DNA of 5,913 bases. Source: Bacillota bacterium (GTDB taxonomy: Bacteria > Bacillota > Sulfobacillia > Symbiobacteriales > Symbiobacteriaceae). Position 1 is the first letter of the stretch. Each line of letters opens with the position of its first letter. The notes beneath the pieces were generated by a model. The model was not told where the DNA came from, ran no database searches, and saw only the letters and a list, made by a program, of their open reading frames with translations. The translations under genes were made by a program, and so were the position numbers. Positions 1 to 4,869 of this stretch are shown piece after piece. The stretch is taken from contig JAQBPS010000245.1 in the NCBI GenBank assembly GCA_028287415.1, forward strand, positions 1 to 5,913, written 5' to 3'.

Positions 1-40
1 GCGCTTTGTCATCCACCTTTTCAGACCGCTCAGGCACCCT

Positions 41-60
41 CGGCGGTACGGCTACTGCCG
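41..60. other. 8-bp hairpin with 4-base loop
   Basis: Bases 41-48 (CGGCGGTA) pair with 53-60 (TACTGCCG) around the loop CGGC, counting one G-U pair in the plus-strand RNA. It lies beyond the longer stem at 80-112, so it could be a second, back-up termination structure for the minus-strand stress genes. No T-run follows on either strand, so its role is uncertain. Confidence 0.35.
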
Positions 61-79
61 AATGCTCGCCGCGCGCAGA

Positions 80-112
80 AGCCCCCGTGACGACCTTGAC
101 GTCACGGGGGCT
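80..112 (-). terminator. 13-bp perfect hairpin, likely terminator after the GlsB-family gene
   Basis: Bases 80-92 (AGCCCCCGTGACG) are the exact reverse complement of 100-112, separated by a 7-base loop. The stem is GC-rich and begins 55 bases past the stop codon of the minus-strand GlsB-family gene. Read on the minus strand the stem is followed by only a weak pyrimidine stretch (TTCTGC) rather than a T-run, so it is a non-canonical intrinsic terminator. It could also serve a plus-strand gene ending to the left of the window. Confidence 0.6.
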
Positions 113-167
113 GACGGGGAATGGGGAGAGGTGAGCTGCGCTCAGCCCCCTCTCACTTAAAGGAAGC

Positions 168-413
168 CTATAGCCGCCGGCCGGTTAGTGCCCGTCCGAT
201 TGCAATCAGTATGATCGCCCCGATTACTGCCATGACCAGCGTGCCGACGGTGCCACCAGTGCCAATACCGAGCAAGCTGAACACAAATCCGCCGATAAAA
301 GCGCCGATCACACCAAGCACCAGGTTACCAACGAGGGAGCCATTGCCACCCATGATCATGTGAGCGATCCAGCCGGCCACCAGGCCGATGAGTAAAAACC
401 ACAGGAAAGTCAT
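168..413 (-). CDS. GlsB/YeaQ/YmgE (transglycosylase-associated) family membrane protein
   Basis: An 81-residue, very hydrophobic protein of the Transgly_assoc family (COG2261, GlsB/YeaQ/YmgE), small inner-membrane proteins repeatedly found among general stress genes but without an established biochemical activity. Three membrane segments are visible at about residues 2-19, 26-50 and 54-73, rich in the glycine spacing typical of the family (GWIAHMIMGG, then GNLVLGVIGAFIGG), with a short basic C-terminal tail (GRALTGRR). An upstream in-frame GTG at 425 is rejected because it lies inside the ribosome binding site AAAGGTGG; the ATG at 413 is 8 bases after that site. The gene follows the tandem-repeat gene by 33 bases and is probably co-transcribed with it. 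A strong hairpin lies downstream. Family assignment is confident; stress function is inferred from the family. Confidence 0.9.
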   Translation of the reverse strand: MTFLWFLLIGLVAGWIAHMIMGGNGSLVGNLVLGVIGAFIGGFVFSLLGIGTGGTVGTLVMAVIGAIILIAIGRALTGRRL

Positions 414-421
414 AAGAAAGA

Positions 422-429
422 CCACCTTT
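422..429 (-). promoter_or_regulatory. Ribosome binding site fixing the start of the GlsB-family gene
   Basis: Minus-strand AAAGGTGG lies 8 bases before the ATG at 413. It contains the competing GTG (425-423), so translation almost certainly starts at the ATG. Confidence 0.7.
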
Positions 430-446
430 CAATGTGATGAGAATTC

Positions 447-821
447 CTACCGGTTCCGGTCATCGTCCATCGCCCTGTCGATGCGCTTGCCAGTCCGGTC
501 GACCGCCTTGTCGATACCTTCGCCAGCCCGCTCGAGCGGGCCCTTGCCAGCCAGATCATCGGCAGCCCGCTTGATCCGCTCGCCGACCGGCCGGTCCTCG
601 GACATGCGGTCAGCAGCCCGGTCGATGCGCTCGCCAGTCCGCTCACCCGGCCCCTTGCCGGACAGCCGGTCAACGGCGTCATCCATGCGCTCCCCGGTCC
701 GCTGACCTGTGCCCTTGCCGGTCACATTGTCGTAGGCGTCGTGGATTCGCTCGCCGACCTTCTCGCCCTTCTCCTTGATATGATCAAGCCCTTTTTCGAT
801 GGAGCCTTTGCGCTCTTCCAC
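447..821 (-). CDS. Hydrophilic tandem-repeat protein of unknown function (LEA-like)
   Basis: A 124-residue, strongly charged protein with no membrane segment, no signal peptide and no cysteine. After a lysine/glutamate-rich head (residues 1-23) it consists of about six copies of a 20-residue unit with the pattern ERxxxAxDxxxGKGxxERxG: residues 24-43, 44-63, a 17-residue copy 64-80, 81-100, and two shortened units 101-112 and 113-124. The pattern suggests short amphipathic helices separated by GKG turns, reminiscent of late-embryogenesis-abundant or CsbD-like stress proteins. I cannot assign it to a named family. The start is a GTG with a good AAGGAG site 7 bases upstream (829-834). It sits 33 bases before a GlsB-family gene, so a protective or stress role is plausible. 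A fragment of its 3' end recurs at 2358-2401. Confidence 0.75.
   Translation of the reverse strand: MEERKGSIEKGLDHIKEKGEKVGERIHDAYDNVTGKGTGQRTGERMDDAVDRLSGKGPGERTGERIDRAADRMSEDRPVGERIKRAADDLAGKGPLERAGEGIDKAVDRTGKRIDRAMDDDRNR
450..752 (-). repeat. Tandem ~60-bp coding repeats inside the hydrophilic protein gene
   Basis: Units, in minus-strand order: 752-693, 692-633, 632-582 (51 bp), 581-522, 521-486 and 485-450 (the last two shortened). Each begins with codons for an E/R-R/G-I/M core and full units end with ER-T/A-G. The copies are diverged, not identical, and all length differences are multiples of three, so the frame is kept. Confidence 0.75.
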
Positions 822-896
822 GGAATCACTCCTTCTTGAGGTGTTAATACATATTTCGTTACAACGTTTAGGTTTTCCTTCGGTCCGTTTAAAAAA

Positions 897-924
897 ATAT
901 TAGTTTCTAGAGAGATTTTGTCGA
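897..924 (-). promoter_or_regulatory. Candidate promoter for the repeat-protein/GlsB-family operon
   Basis: On the minus strand TCGACA (924-919) matches the -35 consensus at five of six bases. It is followed after 16 bases by TAATAT (902-897), a four-of-six -10 match. The surrounding 840-905 stretch is an AT-rich island in otherwise GC-rich DNA. Transcription would start near 890, leaving about 70 bases of leader before the GTG at 821. I looked for a SigB-type GTTTAA/GGGTAT pair, expected for stress genes, and found none convincing. Confidence 0.35.
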
Positions 925-1564
925 GAGACGCTGGAAAGTCAGCCAGCACGGCGCCGCCTGGAAGGGGAAAGCGCCCAACTGCATCATGGCCCAGGGGTCC
1001 GTAGTGTCGAACTCACCCGCGAGAATTTCAGCGCCATGGCCGGCCGCATGACTGATGTGGGCGAGCGTCAGCGCCACCATCAGGTCCCGCTCGTGATGCC
1101 GATGCGCTTTCGCCACGCCTCTCCAGCCCAAGCTGAGCCGGTCCGGCTCATCCTGGTGGGCGGTGCTCATGGCTATGTATTCTGCCCCGTGCAGCGCCAC
1201 ATATGAGCCGACTTCACTCGGCGGGTCATTGTGCAGCACGTCGATCCAGCCCTGCAGATCCATCAGGCGGGGCGGGTTGATGCCGTGAGTTGCAGTGAAC
1301 ACCTCGCACAGGAGCAGCGCGAGCTTTTCCTGATGGTGAGGCTCCTGCGTCAAGTCGGCCAGGCTGGCGAGCGTGTACCCGTGATGTGCGCAGCGGTCGC
1401 CGAAGCTGCGGAAGGCGTCCATATCGACGTCGGCGATCTGGAGGACCGGTTCGTAGGTGCGGCGCAGTAGCTGGAAGCCGTGCCGCTCCAGGAAGCGGAC
1501 GCCGGCCGCACTCGTGGCCCAGGTGCAGCCCTGAAGCGGCAGGCGTGAAAGAGCGGATCGGCAT
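907..1564 (-). pseudogene. Internally deleted tandem GNAT acetyltransferase
   Basis: Remains of an acyltransferase with two GNAT domains. An ATG at 1564, 9 bases after AAAGGA, starts a typical GNAT N-terminus (MPIRSFTPA), but that frame soon becomes meaningless and stops at 1226. From about 1530 a different frame carries about 205 residues to the stop at 907. It starts with the end of a first GNAT fold (TWATSAAGVRFLERHGF), then holds a second, degenerate GNAT domain ending AFPFQAAPCWLTFQRL. So about 100 residues of the first domain are missing and the frame is broken near 1530-1540. In the second domain the acetyl-CoA loop, normally RGRG-like, reads HRHHERD (1104-1084), so that domain was probably non-catalytic even before the break. 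The gene follows the intact GNAT gene by 25 bases. The frame stays open leftwards to 1788, but that part is antiframe to the intact gene. Alternative: a sequencing or assembly error. Confidence 0.6.
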
Positions 1565-1589
1565 TGGCGATGTTCCTTTCGATGTATGC

Positions 1590-2336
1590 TCAGCGGCCGA
1601 CGGACAGCACATAGTAGCCGTCCGTAAAGCCCACCAGGATGTAGGCCCGCCCCAGGTAGTGCTGGAGTGCGTCCCGCACAAGCAGGCGCCAGCCCAGCAC
1701 CTCGTCGAAGCGCCCTGCGCCGTGGAGACTGCGGAAGTCCGCGGGCAGACGCAGGCGAAGCACGGGCGCACTCAGTGCGGGCGTCCACTCATCGGCCGGG
1801 TTGATGACGGGCGCATCGTCCGCCGGGACCCGCCCCCCTTCCGCCGCGGCCAGGTTCCAGTCCACAAGCAGGCGATCGGTGGGCAGGCCCCGGTTCAGCT
1901 CATCGTCCAGGCTGCCGTAATAATCCACTTCATAGATGCGGGCGGTCGCACCGAGCTTCCCGAGGTTCAGCCTGGCGTTCGGCGCTTCGAGCGGATCATA
2001 GGTCCAGGTCATGCGCCGGTAGCCTTGGGCTCGGGCCACCTTGGCCTGCTCCCGCTTGAGCGTTTCGCCGAGGCCCCGCCCCCGGTACGCCGGCAGCACT
2101 CCGAGCAAGTGCGAGTGCAGCCAGACCTGCTGACCGTCATAGGCCGGCCAGCCATAGCAGAACCCGACAAGGCGCCCCGCTCCGTCCCGGGCGCCCAGGG
2201 CGATGCCGCCATACTTGCAGGCTGCGAGCGTCTGGTCGTAAACGATTGCGGCGCCATCGCCCCAGATGGCCCGCTGCGCCGCCTCGAGTTCTTTGTGGTC
2301 GTCGACCGTGGTCAGGGGCCGCATCGCCAGAGACAT
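1590..2336 (-). CDS. COG3375-type GNAT acyltransferase
   Basis: A 248-residue cytoplasmic protein of the GNAT superfamily, subgroup COG3375. It should transfer an acyl group from acyl-CoA to an amine; substrate unknown. Related GNAT proteins encoded near N-succinylamino-acid racemases act as amino-acid N-succinyltransferases, a possible but unproven parallel. Visible features: N-terminal strand MRPLTT (5-10); the WLHSHLLGVLP strand (72-82) leading into the CoA pyrophosphate loop YRGRGLG (84-90); TWTYDPLEAPNARLNLGKLG (110-129); and the subgroup-typical DELNRGLPTDRLLVDW (145-160). Residues 161-248 form a C-terminal extension. The ATG at 2336 is chosen because GGGAGGGG lies 8 bases upstream (2345-2352). 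A longer open frame to 2543 would overlap the regulator gene and contains a stray repeat fragment. An internal ATG at 2324 is a weaker alternative. It lies 68 bases after the regulator gene on the same strand. Confidence 0.88.
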   Translation of the reverse strand: MSLAMRPLTTVDDHKELEAAQRAIWGDGAAIVYDQTLAACKYGGIALGARDGAGRLVGFCYGWPAYDGQQVWLHSHLLGVLPAYRGRGLGETLKREQAKVARAQGYRRMTWTYDPLEAPNARLNLGKLGATARIYEVDYYGSLDDELNRGLPTDRLLVDWNLAAAEGGRVPADDAPVINPADEWTPALSAPVLRLRLPADFRSLHGAGRFDEVLGWRLLVRDALQHYLGRAYILVGFTDGYYVLSVGR

Positions 2337-2357
2337 GACCGCTTCCCCTCCCACTAT

Positions 2358-2401
2358 CCTGAAGTCATCGACAGCCCTGTCGATACGCTCGTCCGGTCGA
2401 G
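2358..2401 (-). repeat. Stray fragment resembling the 3' end of the repeat-protein gene
   Basis: On the minus strand this segment shares TCGACCGGAC, then GCG(T/C)ATCGACAGGGC, then GATGAC, in the same order, with positions 503-456 at the 3' end of the hydrophilic repeat gene. One reading frame gives ERIDRAVDDFR, matching KRIDRAMDDDR. Spacing differs by 4 bases between the first two blocks and by a few bases before the third, so it is a non-coding remnant. It lies immediately after the regulator's stop codon and before the GNAT ribosome binding site. The two copies are direct repeats about 1.9 kb apart and bracket both GNAT genes and most of the repeat gene itself. Confidence 0.55.
2367..2384. 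other. 8-2-8 inverted repeat between regulator and GNAT genes
   Basis: ATCGACAG (2367-2374) and CTGTCGAT (2377-2384) are perfect inverted copies separated by CC. The structure sits 21 bases past the regulator's stop. No T-run follows on the minus strand, so it is weak as a terminator. It lies inside the repeat-gene remnant and may be a chance product of it. Confidence 0.4.
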
Positions 2402-2414
2402 CGCCTAGAGCGCC
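2399..2414. repeat. 7-bp tandem repeat spanning the regulator stop codon
   Basis: GAGCGCC occurs at 2399-2405 and again at 2408-2414, separated by TA. The regulator's stop codon (2407-2405 on the minus strand) sits between and within the copies. It is short and may be chance, but it adjoins the repeat-gene remnant and could mark a rearrangement junction. Confidence 0.4.
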
Positions 2415-4468
2415 GGTTGAGCCTCCTTCGCCACGAGGCGATGCTCTACCGCACCGAGGAGCGCTTCCGGGGTGTACAAACCTTCTTCGGTGCTTGCCAG
2501 TCCGAGGCGAAGAGTGATGGCAAGGCCCCTTCCCGACGCCCACGTCTTCAAATGCCGCACCACGCGTTTGGCGGTTACCTTCGAGCCTTCCTCGCCGCTA
2601 CTCGGTAAGAGGATTAGAAATGAGCGCCTGCTCCAACGGATGATGGAGTCGCTGGGTCGCAAGGAAGATGACAATACCGATATAAGACCGACCAGCACCC
2701 AGTGGCTTTGCGACCCCGCATTTGCATCCCCCACCTGGTCCAGACCAATTTCAAGCAACATGGCAGCGAACGGCTTGTTCGTCGCAGTGGCCAAAGCGAG
2801 TGTGGAATCAAACAGCGTTACGAAGGCGGTCCGGTCGGGAAGGCTGGCGAGAGCGTCTCGGTGCGCAACCTCCTGCCCGATGTTCGCCGAATGCCCCCTG
2901 CTGTCTGCTCCCTGATTCTGCGTGCGCTCAAATTGCGCCCGTTCCATCAGTCTCCGGTACAGGTCATGGCGGCTGGTCGTACTTGTCTTGCGGTAGATGT
3001 TGCGGAGGTGAGTTTTCACGGTATTCACCGTGATGAAACTCTTCTCCGCTATTACATTGGTGGAGATCCCAAGTATCACGAGGCGGCCTACCTGTAACTC
3101 ACGTTCGCTCAATTCAGCCCCATAGTACAGCTGGAGGAGGTCAGCTGGAGCAACAGCCCCGGACACGTTCGACTCTGATTGCGGCGGCGACTGCGAATCC
3201 AGTGCCGCAGCTGTTAGCATCGGAGCGGCACGGTGATGATCCAAGGACACAGACTCCGTTTCTGCCACAGCCCCGGGGTGATCAGACGCTACCGTCTCCG
3301 GTCTTTCAGCGAGCGTCGCGCTCTCGCCCGAGGCCTCTGGATTCCGTTCGTACCACTGAATCACATAGATCGGAAGAGCTGCGGCCAGTAGAATCATCAC
3401 TCCAAAAGCTCCGAGCATCATGGGGGAGCCGGTCCCGTACGACGCGGGCAGCAGCCAACTTCCTCCTGCCTGCAACGCATAAACAATGGCGCCCCATGCG
3501 AACCAGCGACCAGCTGTACGCTCAGTGGCGTTCTTCAGGAACAGCAGGAGCGGCACAGGCTCAACCAACCCCATCGCAAACCCGAGTACGGCCCGGCCTC
3601 CAAGCCCGACCATCGGGGGGCTGCCCCAAGCGGAGATTACGAAACTTAAAAGCACAGCAGCTCCGGCACCGAAGGCGACCCGTTTCAACCCGTAGCGTGC
3701 ATAGCTGAATCCGGCAAGGCCAACGCCGATGAGGAAGGGAAAGTTCCACAGGTTTCCCCCTGATGGCCTGCCTGCCCCCTGCCAAACAAGCCCGTGCGCC
3801 ACCGAGCCGGCGAGTGCGAACAGAAGACTAAACAACGCCAGCGATGCCCATTCCCAAACCCGGATGGCACGACCCGAGATCGGCAATGGGCTGGAGTGCT
3901 GGGCAGATCGCGCACCGGGAAGTAGAAATGACAAACAGGTCACTAGCAACGGAACGGCGGCAAACGGTAACTCCGGTCTAACCGAGACCCAAGACGAAAT
4001 CCCTAGCCGAACGAAGCTGAACGCGATCAGCCCAGCCGCTGACAGACCGATCACCTGCATGAGTCGACCAGTGTTGACCGCATGGGCGCAAGTGCGACCC
4101 CAGGCTGAAACCCCGGCCGCTGACACCACCCCCATAAGGCCATACCAGACGGCCCAAGTGTGAGCGGATTGTCCCCACACGATCAGTGTGAGTACCAGAT
4201 TGACCAACATGGCAGCCTTCGCTCCTGCCATCGTTTTCTCTGGATTGGCGTCCCAGTACAGCCCCCATAACCCCAGCGATAGCACATGTAGCACAACAAA
4301 CAGGACAGCAACATTTCGCAGGTCGACCCCGTAGCCGACCGCCCACGCTGAACCAAGCGACGATGGCAGCACCATGGCTGCCAGCCAGCTTAAGGTCCCT
4401 ACGAAGTAAACAGCCATTAGAGCCTGCGAGGCCAGTTCGGTCGGTGGCAACGTCTCTGTCTTCGTCAT
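2405..4468 (-). CDS. Membrane-anchored LuxR-type regulator with degenerate GGDEF domain
   Basis: A 687-residue protein in three parts. Residues 1-373 hold about 12 hydrophobic segments (roughly 15-34, 50-71, 84-99, 103-122, 136-155, 167-184, 205-229, 242-259, 264-281, 286-310, 321-340, 349-372), an MFS-like sensor layout as in membrane LuxR proteins of Coriobacteria. A Ser/Glu/Ala-rich linker (374-443) follows. Residues 453-508 are a LuxR/GerE helix-turn-helix (LSERELQVGRLVILG, then VNTVKTHLRNIYRKT). Residues 537-681 are a GGDEF fold: DALASLPDRTAF (538-549) matches the usual DxLTxLPNRxxF, but the active-site GGDEF is SRRSF (613-617), so diguanylate cyclase activity is not expected. The I-site motif RPSD (604-607) is kept. 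LuxR domains usually end a protein; here one is internal. The ATG at 4468 has GGTGGGGGG 8 bases upstream. The gene is divergent from a SipW-type secretion operon, its likely target. Ligand and target are inferred. Confidence 0.88.
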   Translation of the reverse strand: MTKTETLPPTELASQALMAVYFVGTLSWLAAMVLPSSLGSAWAVGYGVDLRNVAVLFVVLHVLSLGLWGLYWDANPEKTMAGAKAAMLVNLVLTLIVWGQSAHTWAVWYGLMGVVSAAGVSAWGRTCAHAVNTGRLMQVIGLSAAGLIAFSFVRLGISSWVSVRPELPFAAVPLLVTCLSFLLPGARSAQHSSPLPISGRAIRVWEWASLALFSLLFALAGSVAHGLVWQGAGRPSGGNLWNFPFLIGVGLAGFSYARYGLKRVAFGAGAAVLLSFVISAWGSPPMVGLGGRAVLGFAMGLVEPVPLLLFLKNATERTAGRWFAWGAIVYALQAGGSWLLPASYGTGSPMMLGAFGVMILLAAALPIYVIQWYERNPEASGESATLAERPETVASDHPGAVAETESVSLDHHRAAPMLTAAALDSQSPPQSESNVSGAVAPADLLQLYYGAELSERELQVGRLVILGISTNVIAEKSFITVNTVKTHLRNIYRKTSTTSRHDLYRRLMERAQFERTQNQGADSRGHSANIGQEVAHRDALASLPDRTAFVTLFDSTLALATATNKPFAAMLLEIGLDQVGDANAGSQSHWVLVGLISVLSSSLRPSDSIIRWSRRSFLILLPSSGEEGSKVTAKRVVRHLKTWASGRGLAITLRLGLASTEEGLYTPEALLGAVEHRLVAKEAQPAL

Positions 4469-4525
4469 CGTGAATTCCCCCCACCCATCGGAAGTGAACC
4501 ACGGCGCACCATCATCGGTAGTGGC

Positions 4526-4534
4526 ATTGTATCA
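4526..4534 (-). promoter_or_regulatory. Candidate extended -10 for the regulator gene
   Basis: Minus-strand TGATACAAT fits an extended -10 (TGnTATAAT with one mismatch in the hexamer). Transcription would start near 4519, about 50 bases before the ATG at 4468. No good -35 hexamer is seen 16-18 bases upstream, which extended -10 promoters tolerate. Confidence 0.4.
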
Positions 4535-4735
4535 CTATACACGATGGTACAGATAAAATATAAATATTTGATAATATAGCCATCCTTACGGGTGACCTTT
4601 TGTCTTTATCACCATTAACAGCACACTCCAACGGGTACCCAGCCCTGTGCAACCAGCAATCCGTAGGGGTGATATCTGCCGCAATGCCGCTCACAGGCTG
4701 GTTTACCTACCTCACCCTCCTCCTCTCAGTGGATG

Positions 4736-4782
4736 ATCGATGTCCCCATGCCAAACTTCAGCCCCATGGACGATACATCGAT
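4736..4782. repeat. 8-bp inverted repeat ATCGATGT / ACATCGAT
   Basis: ATCGATGT (4736-4743) and ACATCGAT (4775-4782) are perfect inverted copies 31 bases apart, upstream of the SipW-type operon. Between them are CCATG (4746-4750) and CATGG (4765-4769), which could form an inner stem. It may be a leader hairpin or a pair of protein-binding half sites. Confidence 0.4.
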
Positions 4783-4803
4783 GAGACATAATGGGCCTCG
4801 TAC

Positions 4804-4813
4804 CGTTCGAACG
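4804..4813. promoter_or_regulatory. 10-bp palindrome CGTTCGAACG
   Basis: A perfect palindrome 56 bases before the ATG of the SipW-dependent protein, with flanking ACC/GGT giving a longer, imperfect dyad. Possible operator, for example for the divergently encoded LuxR-type regulator. There is no direct evidence of binding. Confidence 0.3.
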
Positions 4814-4869
4814 CGGTGGACTGCGGCAAGAAGCGATCTAACCATCAGCACCAGCCCGGGAGGCGACTT

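Larger units (their letters stand above)
4469..4869. promoter_or_regulatory. Divergent intergenic region between regulator and SipW-type operon
   Basis: This 401-base stretch has no convincing gene; short open frames in it lack ribosome binding sites and protein-like composition. Bases about 4526-4585 are strikingly AT-rich against the GC-rich surroundings and are the probable promoter zone for one or both directions. Bases 4736-4813 carry two inverted repeats, listed separately. The leader of the plus-strand gene is likely long if its promoter lies in the AT-rich zone (nearly 300 bases). I saw no recognisable riboswitch, including no GEMM-type cyclic-di-GMP aptamer. Confidence 0.6.

Noticed and set aside
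1..12. Start of another minus-strand gene (ATG at 12 after AAAAGGTGG)
   Set aside because: The purine-rich site directly abuts the ATG, too close to work well, and only four codons are visible.
388..705. Plus-strand 105-residue open frame rich in S, P and R
   Set aside because: It is the antisense shadow of the tandem repeats of the hydrophilic protein; its apparent repeats are inherited from that gene.
722..949. Minus-strand 75-residue open frame crossing the AT-rich gap
   Set aside because: It overlaps the repeat gene out of frame and the end of the GNAT remnant, with no ribosome binding site at its start.
907..1788. A single 293-residue minus-strand gene spanning this whole open frame
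   Set aside because: Residues before about position 1530 are an arginine/proline-rich antiframe of the intact GNAT gene, and the only start with a ribosome binding site (1564) is in another frame.
2367..2384. Intrinsic terminator after the regulator gene
   Set aside because: The stem is good, but the 2-base loop and absence of any T-run downstream make termination doubtful.
1386..2408. A 340-residue plus-strand open frame
   Set aside because: It lies opposite two recognisable GNAT reading frames, is rich in R, P and G as expected for a shadow frame in GC-rich DNA, and has no recognisable domain or ribosome binding site.
2337..2543. N-terminal extension of the COG3375 acetyltransferase to 2543
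   Set aside because: It would overlap the regulator's 3' end by 139 bases, has low-complexity sequence, and a strong ribosome binding site fits the ATG at 2336.
3202..3708. Plus-strand 168-residue open frame
   Set aside because: Opposite the membrane region of the regulator, with no protein-like pattern and no ribosome binding site.
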